64,000 bases of DNA from Marinomonas sp. UCMA 3892 (GCF_012726345.1 NZ_PTXN01000020.1:67-64066), one strand, 5' to 3'; counted from the first letter of the stretch, positions 48,951 through 59,677 are shown. The notes: a model not told the origin generated them from the letters alone. Numbers and translations: made by a program.

Positions 48951-50255
48951 TTATTGAGGCGTTGTACTTTCTGCTTGTTCTGTTTCTGTTTTAATTTCAG
49001 CTGGAGCTTTTGCCTCTACTTTCGCTTCTTCTGCTTTTGATTTTTCTTGCTCAGCTGCAACTTGTTTCGCTTTAGCTGCTTTTTCCATTGTTGCTTGCTC
49101 TGCCGCTGCTTTTTCAGACCGCAAGTCTGCTAGTGATTTTTTCACATCGGCTAAACTGGTGTTAAGAGTGCTAATTTTTTCTTCTAATAATTCAGTATAC
49201 GATTTTTGATTTTTCAGCTCTTTTCGTAGGTTTTGCTGCGCTTTAATAGACGCTTCTTGATCTTTTAGGTTAGCTTCAATAAATACTACTAATGCTTTTC
49301 CTTGTTCTTCGAAAGATAAATCACGACTGTCATCCGCTCCAAGCGCATTACTGGTCGCAAAAAGAATTTTTTCATAGTTGATAATATAATCTTCGTAATC
49401 TTTTTGTTGTAGTGCTTTAAGCTTTTTAACTGTTAGTGCTATTTGCTCTGCTCTTTTAATTGAGAATATTGCTTCTTCAGCTTTTAGCTCTATTTTACTG
49501 ATGGATCTTGGTTCAGCAGCAACAAATGCTATTGCTGCGGTTAGTGAGGCTGATGCTTGAGATAAGGATTTTGGTGCATCTTGTGCTGTGTTTGCTTTTA
49601 CCAGTCTATCTAGCTCTTTTTGAGCATCAGTAAGGTAGATTGCTGTTACTGTTTTGATTTCTAGGGCTCTTTGCTTGGCAATTAGGGCTGGTTGCGAATT
49701 AATTGCTGCTTCCACTTTATCGTTGGAAACTTGATCTACTAGTTTTTTAAGATCACCTTCTAGCTCTTTAACTGTGCTTGGAAAGTATTTTTGTGCATCA
49801 ATTTTTTTGAGCTGAGTTCGATATTCAAATGCTTCTGCTAGAGCAGATAACGCCGCCGCTTTAATGTTAATAGCTTTTGTCATGTGTTCATTGAATTTAC
49901 TTATACCATCTTCTGCGGCAGTAATGTTAGTTGTCGAGCTAAAAAAACCTGTACTGCTGTTTGCTTCAGAAGGGTTAAATTCAAACTTAGCGTAGTAGTC
50001 TTTGGCTTCTGTTAAAGCATCATTTGCATCTTTAATTTCTTTTGTTGCAAACCAATCTAGCTCTTCTTCAATTCCATATGTGGTTTTTTGGTTGGCCGCG
50101 TCAATGGCTTGTTTAAGATTGTTTATTTGCGTAATGGTTTCTGATTGCTTTGCGTCCGCAGCAAGGCTTGAGGCGGAATCTGGATTGGAGGCACAACCCG
50201 TAATGGTTAACGCAATTACAGCAGTCAGGGCTGCAAATTTTAGTTCCTTTATCAT
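48951..50255 (-). CDS. Coiled-coil lipoprotein, unknown function
   Basis: 434 residues. MIKELKFAALTAVIALTITGC is a lipoprotein signal with lipidated Cys21. The rest is predominantly helical with Ala, Glu, Lys and Gln, and strong heptads at about 345-415 (LRKELKNQKSYTELLEEKIS, LADVKKSLADLRSEKAAAEQ), followed by an Ala/Glu/Lys-rich low-complexity tail. AAGGAA precedes the ATG. I do not recognise a family. The long periplasmic coiled coil suggests an envelope-spanning or scaffold role, which is inference. It is flanked by terminators and stands alone. Confidence 0.75.
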   Translation of the reverse strand: MIKELKFAALTAVIALTITGCASNPDSASSLAADAKQSETITQINNLKQAIDAANQKTTYGIEEELDWFATKEIKDANDALTEAKDYYAKFEFNPSEANSSTGFFSSTTNITAAEDGISKFNEHMTKAINIKAAALSALAEAFEYRTQLKKIDAQKYFPSTVKELEGDLKKLVDQVSNDKVEAAINSQPALIAKQRALEIKTVTAIYLTDAQKELDRLVKANTAQDAPKSLSQASASLTAAIAFVAAEPRSISKIELKAEEAIFSIKRAEQIALTVKKLKALQQKDYEDYIINYEKILFATSNALGADDSRDLSFEEQGKALVVFIEANLKDQEASIKAQQNLRKELKNQKSYTELLEEKISTLNTSLADVKKSLADLRSEKAAAEQATMEKAAKAKQVAAEQEKSKAEEAKVEAKAPAEIKTETEQAESTTPQ

Positions 50256-50391
50256 AATGATGTTCCTTGGCTAGATTCTAAAAAAAGGGAGAGGTGACGT
50301 TATGATATTGTAAGGATTTTGGTGTTATTGTGTAAGCCTAAAGGACTGGTATTTATTTTAATTAAATATATTTTCTTGAGATGGCTTTCTT

Positions 50392-50422
50392 TTGATAAAA
50401 ATAACCCCGCTAATGCGGGGGT
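50392..50422 (-). terminator. Terminator of the carboxynorspermidine genes
   Basis: On the minus strand ACCCCCGC pairs with GCGGGGT around ATTA (one bulged base), followed by TATTTTTATC. It lies 36 bases after the stop of the saccharopine dehydrogenase-like gene. Confidence 0.75.
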
Positions 50423-50457
50423 ATTTTGGATGATTGATTGCTAACCTTGGTTAGTTA

Positions 50458-51696
50458 TTAAAACGTAAAAGGGTGGTCGCCATTTTCGTCTTTAATACGA
50501 GTAGGCAAGCCCATCTCGTTTAACAAACCTAGGAAAGGTCTTGGATCAAGTTGCTCTACGTTGCGCATTTCTTTAGCGTCCCAGGTCCCATTGGCGACTA
50601 AAATGGCTGCAGCAACCGGTGGTACACCAGCGGTATAAGAAATCCCTTGGCTACCCACTTCGTTATAAGCGTCTTTGTGGTCCGCTACGTTGTAGATAAA
50701 GACTTCTTTTTCTTTGCCGTCTTTGATGCCTTTGACCACATCACCGATACAAGTCTTACCTGTGTACTCTGGGGCAAGAGATGACGGATCAGGAAGCACT
50801 GCTTTCACCACTTTAAGAGGTACGACTTCTAAGCCTTCTGCTGTTTTAACTGGTTGCTCAGACAATAGTCCTAGATTTTGTAATACGGTGAATACGTTGA
50901 TGTAATGCTCACCAAAGCCCATCCAAAAACGTACGTTAGGCACATTTAAGTTTTGCGAAATAGAATGTACTTCGTCATGACCGCTCATGTAGGACGTTTG
51001 TTTTCCTACTACTGGTAGGTCATCAGTACGACTTACTTCAAACATCTTGTTGACGTTCCATTCGCGATTCTGCCAAGAATACACAACGCCGGTGAATTCA
51101 CGGAAGTTGATCTCTGGGTCGAAGTTGGTCGCGAAATATTTGCCATGGCTACCCGCGTTGATATCAATGATGTCGATATCACTTACGCTGTCGAAGTAGT
51201 GGTTATAGGCAAGCGCTGCATAGGCATTAACAACACCCGGATCAAAGCCTACGCCGAGAATCGCGGTGATGCCTTTTTCTTTGCAAGCCTCACGTCGCTT
51301 CCATTCGTAGTTAGCGTACCATGGTGGTGTTTCACAAATTTTTGTTGGATCTTCGTGGATAGCTGTGTCCAAGTAAGCTACACCGGTTTCCATACAAGCT
51401 TCAAGCACTGACATGTTGATAAATGCTGATCCAACGTTAATAACGATTTGAGATTCAGTTTCCTGAATCAATTTAATCGTTGCTGGCACGTCAAGAGCGT
51501 CTAGGGCGAATGCTTGAATGCGGCCCTTTACCTTCATGCTGCCTTTGTCGAGGACACTGGATACAATATCGTCGCATTTCGAAACGCTGCGCGAAGCAAT
51601 TGCGATATTGCCCAGTGTGTCATTGTGTTGGGCGCATTTATGTGCCACAACACGTGCCACGCCTCCGCCGCCAATAATGAGGACATTTTTTTTCAT
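50458..51696 (-). CDS. Carboxynorspermidine dehydrogenase
   Basis: 412 residues of the saccharopine dehydrogenase family. VLIIGGGGVARVVAHKCAQ is the dinucleotide-binding motif. YLDTAIHEDP, ILGVGFDPGVVNAYAALA and SQGISYTAGVPPVAAAILVA are typical of carboxynorspermidine (carboxyspermidine) dehydrogenase. The enzyme condenses aspartate semialdehyde with a diamine. The adjacent nspC gene confirms this over lysine metabolism. Whether the product is norspermidine or spermidine depends on the diamine, which sequence does not show. Confidence 0.93.
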   Translation of the reverse strand: MKKNVLIIGGGGVARVVAHKCAQHNDTLGNIAIASRSVSKCDDIVSSVLDKGSMKVKGRIQAFALDALDVPATIKLIQETESQIVINVGSAFINMSVLEACMETGVAYLDTAIHEDPTKICETPPWYANYEWKRREACKEKGITAILGVGFDPGVVNAYAALAYNHYFDSVSDIDIIDINAGSHGKYFATNFDPEINFREFTGVVYSWQNREWNVNKMFEVSRTDDLPVVGKQTSYMSGHDEVHSISQNLNVPNVRFWMGFGEHYINVFTVLQNLGLLSEQPVKTAEGLEVVPLKVVKAVLPDPSSLAPEYTGKTCIGDVVKGIKDGKEKEVFIYNVADHKDAYNEVGSQGISYTAGVPPVAAAILVANGTWDAKEMRNVEQLDPRPFLGLLNEMGLPTRIKDENGDHPFTF

Positions 51697-51732
51697 GGTA
51701 GTGCTTTCTCCAAAGTAGTAACTGAAGTAGAA

Positions 51733-52830
51733 CTAAGATAAGTTCTGCTCAAAATCGTTGTAATCGAATTCCCTGACAAGTTCGATGCTGCCATCCAGTT
51801 GGCGTATGGCAATAGACGGCATTTTAACACCGTTAAACCAGTTCTTTTTCACCATGGTGTAACCCGCTGCATCTTGGAAAGATAGACGGTCGCCCACTTG
51901 CAGTGCTTTATCAAATTTAAATTCGCCGAAAATATCCCCTGCTAAGCAGGATTTACCGCAAATCATGTATTCATGTTCGCCATCACAAGGCGCCATTTTA
52001 GCGTTTTCACGGTAGATCAATAGATCCAGCATGTGGGCTTCAATAGAGCTATCGACAACGGCCAGATTTTTGCCATTAAACAAGGTGTCCAACACGGTCA
52101 CTTCTAGTGTTGTACTCTTTGTAATACTGGCTTCACCTGGTTCTAGGTAAACCTGAATGTCGTATTTTTCAGCAAAACTTTTCAGGCGCTGGCAGAATTT
52201 ATCAATAGGGTAGCCTTCACCAGTGAAATGAATACCGCCGCCAAGACTGACCCATTTGACTTGTTGAATCAAATGACCAAAACGTTCCTCGATAAGATTT
52301 AGCATTTCATCGAAGCGCTCAAAGCTGTTGTTTTCACAATTATTGTGAAACATAAACCCAGAAATATCGTTAATAACCGTGGCGATTTTTTCTGGATCCC
52401 ATTCTCCAAGACGACTAAAAGGTCTTGCTGGATCAGCAATTAAAAATTCAGAGGTACTTACTTGAGGGTTAACACGTAAACCACGGGTCTTGTCTTTACT
52501 TACGTCTTTAAAACGATTGAATTGACCAATGGAGTTAAAAATGATTTTGTCGGAGTGATCTAGTACTTCTGCGATTTCATCATCGGAGTAGGCCACGCTA
52601 TAAGCGTGTGTTTCGCCTTTGAACTTGGTTTTCCCCAATTTGACTTCGTATAGAGAAGAAGATGTGGTGCCATCCATGTAGTCTTGCATTAGGTCAAATA
52701 CGGACCAAGTTGCAAAGCATTTTAAAGCTAACAGAGACTTGGCTCCAGACTGCTGGCGCACATAAGCGATCTTCTCTAAGTTCTTCAGAAGTGCTGCTTT
52801 ATCAATAAGGTAATAAGGTGTCTTGATCAT
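51733..52830 (-). CDS. nspC: Carboxynorspermidine decarboxylase
   Basis: 365 residues from the ATG at 52830, preceded by CAGG; an in-frame TTG at 52851 lacks a ribosome-binding site. It is a PLP-dependent alanine-racemase-fold decarboxylase: LLALKCFATWSVFD carries the PLP lysine, VSLGGGIHFTGEGYP the phosphate loop, YLEPGEAS and CGKSCLAGD the substrate side with the catalytic Cys. It decarboxylates carboxynorspermidine or carboxyspermidine. It is the first gene of a two-gene operon. Confidence 0.94.
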   Translation of the reverse strand: MIKTPYYLIDKAALLKNLEKIAYVRQQSGAKSLLALKCFATWSVFDLMQDYMDGTTSSSLYEVKLGKTKFKGETHAYSVAYSDDEIAEVLDHSDKIIFNSIGQFNRFKDVSKDKTRGLRVNPQVSTSEFLIADPARPFSRLGEWDPEKIATVINDISGFMFHNNCENNSFERFDEMLNLIEERFGHLIQQVKWVSLGGGIHFTGEGYPIDKFCQRLKSFAEKYDIQVYLEPGEASITKSTTLEVTVLDTLFNGKNLAVVDSSIEAHMLDLLIYRENAKMAPCDGEHEYMICGKSCLAGDIFGEFKFDKALQVGDRLSFQDAAGYTMVKKNWFNGVKMPSIAIRQLDGSIELVREFDYNDFEQNLS

Positions 52831-53229
52831 GGCAACCTGCCCGTTAGTCAAAACGGTGTATTCTAGTTCAAAGGAGGGGGCTTTTTCTAGCTCAATAAAG
52901 GTATTTTACAGGGCTTTTTATGACATTTTGACGACTTTTAATAGGATTTGTCTTATGCCCATCTTTCTATAGCTTATATTTCGGTCTATAAGGTGAACCG
53001 AGCAGTCATTTTTTTATTATTAAAGATAAATTTGCTGGTTTTCTAAGACATTTAACCATTCATGGGATGATTGTAATGAATAATAGGCCTCTTGCGTATT
53101 TCCCTCTATAATCCTGCGCTATAAATTATAGTCCAGAAGATCGGATCTTTTAGGATTGCGAATACTGTATTGCAGTAATCGCGTATAGACAGTTGAAAGA
53201 TTTTTAAAGTGTAGAAGGAACATCTTAGT
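52831..53229. other. Divergent intergenic region, nspC and nnrU-like gene
   Basis: No ORF is convincing here. It should hold both divergent promoters. On the plus strand TATAAT occurs at 53107-53112 without a good -35 box. A near-perfect palindrome CTATAAATTATAG lies at 53119-53131, and TACTG/CAGTA flank a five-base loop near 53165. None can be assigned to a known regulator. Confidence 0.4.
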
Positions 53230-53811
53230 ATGTTGATTTTAGTGATGGGGTTGGTAATTTTCTTTTTTGTGCATTCGGTTCGTTTAGTCGCACCGAATTG
53301 GCGTGAAAAAAGTATGGCAATACATGGTGAAATGCGTTGGAAGATGCGCTTTGGTATGATCACCTTGATTGCCGTTGGCCTGATTGTTATGGGGTATTCT
53401 CAAGCGCGCCTTGAACCTGTGTGGCTGTGGTTTCCACCTGTTTGGACGCGGCACTTGGCAGGCCTATTAGTATTGGTTGCTCTGTTCTTTGTCGGTTCCG
53501 CTTTAGTGCCGCATACCACGATGAAAAAGAAAGTGGGTTATCCAATGCTTATCGCTATTAAAATCTGGGCATTTGCTCATTTAATCAGCAACGGAAGTTT
53601 GGCTGATGTAATACTTTTCGGAAGTTTCTTGGTTTGGTCTATTGTCAGCTTTGCTGTTTATCGTCGTCGTGACCGCAAAGCAGGTGTGGTACGTGATCAA
53701 GAATCTGGCGTTCAGTTTGATTTAGCCGCTTTCACTTTTGCTATGGTGACTTGGTTTGCTATCGCTTTTTACTTACATCAGGCAATTATTGGCGTTTCAC
53801 CGTTGGTCTAA
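53230..53811 (+). CDS. NnrU family membrane protein
   Basis: 193 residues with five to six membrane helices. FFFVHSVRLVAPNWRE, TRHLAGLLVLVALFFVGSA and IKIWAFAHLISNGSLADVILFGSFLVWSIVSF match NnrU, described as a membrane protein linked to denitrification in some alphaproteobacteria; related to NnrS/isoprene-methyltransferase-like proteins. No denitrification genes are near, so the name denotes family only. GAAGGAAC precedes the start. Confidence 0.85.
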   Translation: MLILVMGLVIFFFVHSVRLVAPNWREKSMAIHGEMRWKMRFGMITLIAVGLIVMGYSQARLEPVWLWFPPVWTRHLAGLLVLVALFFVGSALVPHTTMKKKVGYPMLIAIKIWAFAHLISNGSLADVILFGSFLVWSIVSFAVYRRRDRKAGVVRDQESGVQFDLAAFTFAMVTWFAIAFYLHQAIIGVSPLV

Positions 53812-53847
53812 TGCCTTGTTAAAGAGAGCTGAAAGTTAAAGAACAAA

Positions 53848-53885
53848 AAATGCCCTATTCAGGTAAACCTGAATAGGGCATTTTT
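53848..53885. terminator. Bidirectional terminator
   Basis: A 16-bp perfect stem (AAATGCCCTATTCAGG with CCTGAATAGGGCATTT) closes loop TAAA, with A and T tracts on either side. It serves both the NnrU gene and the convergent chemoreceptor gene. Confidence 0.93.
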
Positions 53886-53900
53886 ATTGGCATCAGTCTC

Positions 53901-55811
53901 TTACGTTCTGAAGTGATTGATATTTTTGGTTAGGTCATCGGCAAGAGATTTAAGCTCTTCGGCACGGGCCGCACTTTCAGCTGCAAGCGTTACTAGCTCT
54001 GTAGAGCTTTGCTGTATGTCTGCCGTGTTTTGATTGACCTCTGCGGTCACGCTTGTTTGCTCTTCTGTTGCAGTTGCAATCTGTGCTGCGCGGTCGTTGA
54101 TTGTTGCAACTGATTGTTGGATTTTATCTAGGCTGTTTTTTGCCTGATTGACGTCTTCAACGCTATTGTTTGCTCTAGTATGACTTAATTGAATTTTGCC
54201 TACTGCGTCTTTAGTGATTTTTTGCAAAGACTCAATCATTTTTTGAATTTCTTCAATTGAGCTATAAGTTCGTTGTGAAAGTACTCTTACTTCGTCAGCA
54301 ACCACAGCAAAGCCTCGACCTTGTTCACCAGCCCGTGCCGCTTCGATAGCAGCGTTTAATGCTAATAAGTTAGTTTGTTCTGCGATTCCTGAAATCGTCG
54401 TTAAAATGGTGTTGATGCCATCAGCGTTTTTGCTTAGATCGTTAATTACATTTGCCACCTCTTGAATATCAGCGGCCAAAGTACGGATACTTTCTTGACT
54501 TTTCAGGACTTGAGTTTGCCCTTGGTTACTGGCTGCCACGGTTTCATCTGCATTGATAGCCGTGTTGGTCGCGTTGCTTGCTATCTCTTGTGTTGCTTGT
54601 GCCATTTCATGGATAGCAGTGGCAACCATAGAGATATTATGTTGCTGCTCTTCAAGTTTTAGTGAGCTGTTTTGTGATGAGTTATGGGCTGCATTAGCTT
54701 GACCTGCTAAATCGTGTCCAATCTTTTTAAGATGGGATACAGTGCCATGCAATAGCGCGACGAATTTATTAAAATTATCCACCAAAACGGCGATTTCATC
54801 TTTTGAACTGGCGGTTAATCTTTGGGTTAAATCACCATTACCTTGAGCTATCTGGGCCATGCTGTCAGATACGCGGCGTAAATCTTTTAATAAGAATCGA
54901 GTCACTTGCACCACAACAAGTATCGCAATGAAAAGCAAACTAATCACTGCAATGGCAATGTTGGTTCCTAAACTGACAAGCGGTGCATTAAGAACGGCTT
55001 TGTCCATCATTAATCCCAACACCCATGGACTGCCTTTAATACTGCTGGCGAACATCTCCATATTTTTACCGCCGATATTTAATTCAGTAAATTTAGCTTG
55101 TTTACGAATGTTTTTGAAATAATCGTTGTTTAATTCTGGTGATAATTCAGCGGCATCTTTCAAAATGAGTTCAGTGTTTGGATGAGCAATGATTTTGCCG
55201 TCGCCGTCAAATAATACACTGTAGCCATCCCCAGCTACTTTCATTGCAAGAATGCTATCTAGCACACTGTCCAAAAATACCAAGCCACCAATGGCTCCAA
55301 CAAACTTGCCATCAATAGTAATAGGTTCAACAAATGTCATGGACAGCTGTTTAGTAGAAGCGGATATATAAGGTGCTGTGACATAAGCACTGTTTTTCGT
55401 TTTTGCATCCATGTACCAGCTGCGTTTGCGAGGATCGTAGTCGGCGCTGTTTAGCGATGGATCATGGCGATACATAGCTCCATTCTCTAAACCCAGAAAG
55501 GTTAAGCTGAACTGCAAACTAGTTTGTGCTTGTTGAAGAATATTAAGTATATCTTTTTCGCTTATCTCAGGGTTTTCTTGCAAAGACGCTTCTATTTTTT
55601 GTTTAACAGCTTGCATTGTGCCAATTCGATCATTGGACCAGCTGTTTATATAGGTTGAGATAGCATTTGCTTGGGAGCTAGCTTCTGATTCTATGCGTGT
55701 GTCACTGTCTGTTTTGAAAGCGTAAAAAGAGACACCTCCGACACCAAAGGCGACAATAATAGCCACAATGATGGACTGTACAGTTATTTTAGTTTGTAGT
55801 GAAAGATGCAT
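53901..55811 (-). CDS. Methyl-accepting chemotaxis protein with dCache sensor
   Basis: 636 residues. Membrane helices at about 10-32 and 280-303 bracket a periplasmic dCache_1 domain. HAMP spans about 305-357, and the signalling tip is [38 protein letters not shown]. The dCache segment carries Arg130, Trp132, Tyr133, Tyr148 and Asp181, the residue pattern of amino-acid-binding dCache sensors. I therefore predict an amino acid chemoreceptor; ligand specificity is not readable. No C-terminal CheR/CheB pentapeptide is present. Confidence 0.92.
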   Translation of the reverse strand: MHLSLQTKITVQSIIVAIIVAFGVGGVSFYAFKTDSDTRIESEASSQANAISTYINSWSNDRIGTMQAVKQKIEASLQENPEISEKDILNILQQAQTSLQFSLTFLGLENGAMYRHDPSLNSADYDPRKRSWYMDAKTKNSAYVTAPYISASTKQLSMTFVEPITIDGKFVGAIGGLVFLDSVLDSILAMKVAGDGYSVLFDGDGKIIAHPNTELILKDAAELSPELNNDYFKNIRKQAKFTELNIGGKNMEMFASSIKGSPWVLGLMMDKAVLNAPLVSLGTNIAIAVISLLFIAILVVVQVTRFLLKDLRRVSDSMAQIAQGNGDLTQRLTASSKDEIAVLVDNFNKFVALLHGTVSHLKKIGHDLAGQANAAHNSSQNSSLKLEEQQHNISMVATAIHEMAQATQEIASNATNTAINADETVAASNQGQTQVLKSQESIRTLAADIQEVANVINDLSKNADGINTILTTISGIAEQTNLLALNAAIEAARAGEQGRGFAVVADEVRVLSQRTYSSIEEIQKMIESLQKITKDAVGKIQLSHTRANNSVEDVNQAKNSLDKIQQSVATINDRAAQIATATEEQTSVTAEVNQNTADIQQSSTELVTLAAESAARAEELKSLADDLTKNINHFRT

Positions 55812-56005
55812 CCTTTTTCTCCAAGGTGTTAATTAAAGCTAATTATTGCTTAGATTGTGTATTTAGTATGTTGAGGCCATGCAATTTTCTGTTATCTAGC
55901 GTAACCTTTCTACGGTTAGGTAATCACTTGATAGTTTTGATACTTTTGAATCTTTCTGTTATCGTCCGCGACCCTTTTCTATTAGCGATAACAGGTAAAT
56001 ATTAG

Positions 56006-57370
56006 ATGATTTGTGGATTTGATTACGGAACATCAAATTGTGCATTAGGAATTGTGCAAGATTCGGCTGTGCGTTTGGTCGCTTTAGAAGGAGAACATGC
56101 CTTTTTACCTTCTACTTTATACGCTTTAGATCGAGACTTGATTACCGAAGCGGTCGGAAGAGGCCTTCAGGATATTCATTCAAGACAAGCTTTCGCAGAA
56201 TTGCGTATGAATGCTTTAACACGGGCCAAGCGTGCACGTTATGAAGAAGATATTGCAGATGAAGACCAAACGTTATTTTTTGGGCGCGCTGCGTTTGACG
56301 AATACTTTCAATGGCCTGAAGAAGGCTACTTCGTAAAATCGCCTAAGTCATTTCTAGGTGGCGCTGGACTGCGTTCCGAGCATATTCATTTCTTTGAAGA
56401 CGTTGTGACTGTGATGATGCAGAACATCAAACAGCGCGCCGAAAAAAACTTGGGTGCAGAAATTACTCATACCGTTATTGGTCGTCCTGTCAATTTCCAA
56501 GGTCTGGATGCTGAAGTTAGTAACCGCCAAGCGCTGGAGATTCTAACGACAGCAGGTAAGCGAGCTGGTTTCAAAGAAATCGAATTTCTGTATGAACCTA
56601 TTGCTGCTGGTTTGGATTTTGAAGTGAAACTGGCTGAAAATAAAACCGTATTAGTTGTGGATATTGGCGGTGGTACAACGGACTGCGCCATGGTGCGTAT
56701 GGGCCCTGACTACCTCAAAAAAGAAGACCGTAGTAGTGATTTTCTGGCTCACACTGGTGAGCGAATTGGTGGTAATGATTTAGATATACAGATTGCAGGC
56801 AAACACTTTATGCCGTTATTTGGTATGGATTCGCTACTTAAGACGGGGTTGCCAATGCCTACTCAACTGTATTGGAATGCAGTCACAACGAATGATGTGT
56901 CTGCTATCGCGACTTTTAATAGTATGGAAACAAAGAATCAAATAAATCAGTTACGCATAGATGCTGCGCAGCCAAAATTGATTGAGCGTTTCTTGCGCAT
57001 GCGAGAAGAAAAACATAACTATCATATCGTGCGTAGTGCAGAAGAGGCGAAAATTGCTTTATCTGATGCCCAGAGTTACCTTGCCGCATTGGATTATATT
57101 GAAGCAGAGTTAACCGCCACTGTTAGCCGTGAGGAACTGACGAAGTCAATTGCTTCACCTTTAGAAAAAATGCTGAACTTGATGGTTACGGCGATAGAGC
57201 AGGCTGGTGAGAAACCAGATTTAATCTATATGACAGGTGGTTCGGCAAAATCTCCAGTGATTCGTGAAGCCATTCAACAGCGGATCGGTGATATACCAGT
57301 ATTGGATGGCGATCACTTTGGAAGTGTTGCTGCCGGATTAACTGTTTGGTCTGAACGTATTTTTAGATAA
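56006..57370 (+). CDS. yegD: Hsp70-like protein YegD
   Basis: 454 residues with the actin/Hsp70 ATPase fold only: phosphate-1 motif FDYGTSNCALGIV, phosphate-2 VVDIGGGTTDCAMVRM and adenosine motif MTGGSAKSPVI. The substrate-binding domain of DnaK is missing, as in E. coli YegD. The client is unknown. It lies between two chemoreceptor genes on the opposite strand, with no evident functional tie. Confidence 0.92.
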   Translation: MICGFDYGTSNCALGIVQDSAVRLVALEGEHAFLPSTLYALDRDLITEAVGRGLQDIHSRQAFAELRMNALTRAKRARYEEDIADEDQTLFFGRAAFDEYFQWPEEGYFVKSPKSFLGGAGLRSEHIHFFEDVVTVMMQNIKQRAEKNLGAEITHTVIGRPVNFQGLDAEVSNRQALEILTTAGKRAGFKEIEFLYEPIAAGLDFEVKLAENKTVLVVDIGGGTTDCAMVRMGPDYLKKEDRSSDFLAHTGERIGGNDLDIQIAGKHFMPLFGMDSLLKTGLPMPTQLYWNAVTTNDVSAIATFNSMETKNQINQLRIDAAQPKLIERFLRMREEKHNYHIVRSAEEAKIALSDAQSYLAALDYIEAELTATVSREELTKSIASPLEKMLNLMVTAIEQAGEKPDLIYMTGGSAKSPVIREAIQQRIGDIPVLDGDHFGSVAAGLTVWSERIFR

Positions 57371-57397
57371 GAAAGTGTGAGTTAAAAGATACAAAAG

Positions 57398-57430
57398 AAA
57401 CGAGTAGGCATGGGCTACTCGTTTTTTTTG
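57398..57430. terminator. Bidirectional terminator after yegD
   Basis: ACGAGTAG (57400-57407) pairs with CTACTCGT (57415-57422), then eight T residues; the minus-strand side gives TTCTTTTGT. It serves yegD and probably the convergent chemoreceptor gene. Confidence 0.8.
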
Positions 57431-57471
57431 TTTTCGGTGCTCTGTCATAGCTAAAGCTGTCACGCTAGAGC

Positions 57472-59523
57472 TTATAGCGTGAACCGATTTATTGATGACT
57501 TCAATTTATCTAACACTTCTGAAAGCGTTTTGGTGGTGGCCATCATTTCTTTTACACCCTCAGCCGTTTCGTTCGACACGTTGCGTATATTGGCAATGTT
57601 TTCATTTACGCCGACTGCAACAGCAGATTGCTCTGTGACAGAGCTAGCAATATTGATAGACATAGTATTTATCAAACTCACTGATTTCGTTACTTTCATT
57701 AGTCCTTTGCTTGCTTCCATTGCTTTTCCTGCATTTCCTGCGGCTTGATCTCGTCCATTAATAACTTCAATTGACGCTGTTTTAGACAATTTTTGCAGCT
57801 GCTCTATCATACCTTCAATCTCAGAAGTTGCATCTTGGGTTCTAGTGGCCAATGTACGGACTTCGTCAGCAACAACGGCAAATCCTCGGCCTTGTTCACC
57901 CGCACGAGCAGCCTCAATGGCTGCGTTAAGAGCGAGAAGGTTGGTTTGTTCTGCAATACTGCGAATCACCTCTAAAACAGAGCCAATATTGACACTTTCT
58001 TTTTCTACTTCTTGCATGACTGAAGATGCATGGTTAATTACACTTGCTAGACTTTGCATATCTTGAGCAACATCATCCACAACTTGAGTTCCCGTTCTGG
58101 TTTCTTCATCTGCTTTTTGTGTCTCATTAGTTGTTTCTGTCACATGTTGAGAAACATTTTCTACGGCAATGACCATTTGGCTCATTGCCGTCGCAACTAA
58201 GTCTGTTTCTAACTGTTGTTTTGCCATACCTTTAGAGGCTAATGTCGCAGTTTCTTGTACTTTATGGCTCGAGCTAGCAAGCAGTTCCATACTGCTTCTA
58301 ACTTCCATTTGCATGGCGCGTAACTGTTTTATGGTATTTCGACCGTGTTCGAAAAGAGTCGCTATTTCATTGCGACTATGGTGTTGATTAGTCTGTCCGT
58401 TTTCAAACAAATGTGTGGAAAGATTGCCGTTCCCCAGTTCTTGTAAATCTTGGCTGGCGCGTTTCAATGGCGAAAGAATGCGCTGTGTTATGTAGGCAAC
58501 GAGAAAGACAAGAATAAGAGCACAAATCACTGAAATAATAATTAAACTATTACGAACTGAGTCTGCTACAAGGGTAAACTCTTTAATTGGTCCCCCAGTT
58601 ATAATTGCCCAATCCCAGTTATCAGAATGGCTAAATGTCATGATGTTTTTCTGTGTTGTTTCATTAACAGTTTGTTCGGTGAAGAAGGTACCAGTATCTT
58701 GGCTTTTCATGAACTGTAAATGTTTTTCAGCGTTTGCTAAGCCCAGTTCAGTGAATAACTTGTTTTTATTTTGTGAATCAATAACGACTCTGCCGAAGTC
58801 TTTACCTTCTTTTAAGTTAATGACAGTGGCTTTACCTGTTTTGCCATAGGACAGGCCATTGATTTCTTTTTCTAAACTTTTTAATCCTTCCGTGTAATCA
58901 AAACCAATATATAAAATACCTATTACTTTTCCTTTTGCATCTTTAAAAGGAACGTATTTGGTCATGTAATTGCGGCCGAATAATGTGGCAGGACCTGCAT
59001 AAGTTTCACCATTGATGAGGCTTTGATAGCCTGGATGGCCTTTACCTAATAGGGTCCCGTATGCGCGTTCACCATCTGCTTTTTTTAGTGATGTACTGAC
59101 ACGAAGGAAATCATCACCATAGCGAATGAATACGGTTGCCGTTCCACCCGTCATGCTAGTGAATTGGTCTGGCTTGCTAAAGTTTAGGTTAATGGTTTCG
59201 CCAGAATTGGTTGCTAGGGGGCTATCGTACTCGCCAATTTTTACTGTCTCAGAATCGCTTACGATGATCCCATTTGGAAAAAGAGTGAAGAATATATCGG
59301 CTAATCTATCTGTATTGCTTTTTAGGCTTTCATAATAAAAATCGAGCAACATGTCACCTTGACTGGCGCTGGTCTGTAATTCATGTTCAATACTTTGCAT
59401 AAAGCCTGCAGAAGACTTTTTTGTTGCAAGCCAGCTTAGTGCGCTAAAACAAATTATTGAGACCAAGAAGACAGCAGTGGCTAGTTGTCGTGTAATGGGC
59501 ATGGCTTTGATTTTCTGCATCAT
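57472..59523 (-). CDS. Methyl-accepting chemotaxis protein with Cache_3-Cache_2 sensor
   Basis: 683 residues. The first membrane helix is at about 10-30 and the second at about 325-348. The periplasmic part matches the Cache_3-Cache_2 fusion: [63 protein letters not shown] follows, then the signalling tip [44 protein letters not shown] precedes the ATG. Members of this sensor type often bind organic acids, but no ligand can be assigned here. Confidence 0.92.
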   Translation of the reverse strand: MMQKIKAMPITRQLATAVFLVSIICFSALSWLATKKSSAGFMQSIEHELQTSASQGDMLLDFYYESLKSNTDRLADIFFTLFPNGIIVSDSETVKIGEYDSPLATNSGETINLNFSKPDQFTSMTGGTATVFIRYGDDFLRVSTSLKKADGERAYGTLLGKGHPGYQSLINGETYAGPATLFGRNYMTKYVPFKDAKGKVIGILYIGFDYTEGLKSLEKEINGLSYGKTGKATVINLKEGKDFGRVVIDSQNKNKLFTELGLANAEKHLQFMKSQDTGTFFTEQTVNETTQKNIMTFSHSDNWDWAIITGGPIKEFTLVADSVRNSLIIISVICALILVFLVAYITQRILSPLKRASQDLQELGNGNLSTHLFENGQTNQHHSRNEIATLFEHGRNTIKQLRAMQMEVRSSMELLASSSHKVQETATLASKGMAKQQLETDLVATAMSQMVIAVENVSQHVTETTNETQKADEETRTGTQVVDDVAQDMQSLASVINHASSVMQEVEKESVNIGSVLEVIRSIAEQTNLLALNAAIEAARAGEQGRGFAVVADEVRTLATRTQDATSEIEGMIEQLQKLSKTASIEVINGRDQAAGNAGKAMEASKGLMKVTKSVSLINTMSINIASSVTEQSAVAVGVNENIANIRNVSNETAEGVKEMMATTKTLSEVLDKLKSSINRFTL

Positions 59524-59677
59524 GAGTAATTCCTTTTTGATATAAGCGTGTTCAAGCAGATTTAGATAGCATTGATGATTGTATTTTTAGTACGAAACAA
59601 TACTTATCCTAGTCCTAGTCCATAAAATGGCTACTATGTAAAAGGTTTGATCATCCTTGGTTATTTTCAAAAGCACT

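Noticed and set aside
53165-53185. LexA-like site (CTGT...CAG) before the NnrU gene
   Set aside because: The half-sites are only five bases apart; a LexA box needs a longer spacer between CTG and CAG.
55812-56005. Sigma-28 flagellar promoter for the chemoreceptor
   Set aside because: No TAAA-N15-GCCGATAA match is convincing on the minus strand here or upstream of the second receptor.
53901-59523. A chemoreceptor-Hsp70 operon
   Set aside because: yegD lies on the opposite strand to both receptors and terminators separate them, so the grouping looks incidental.
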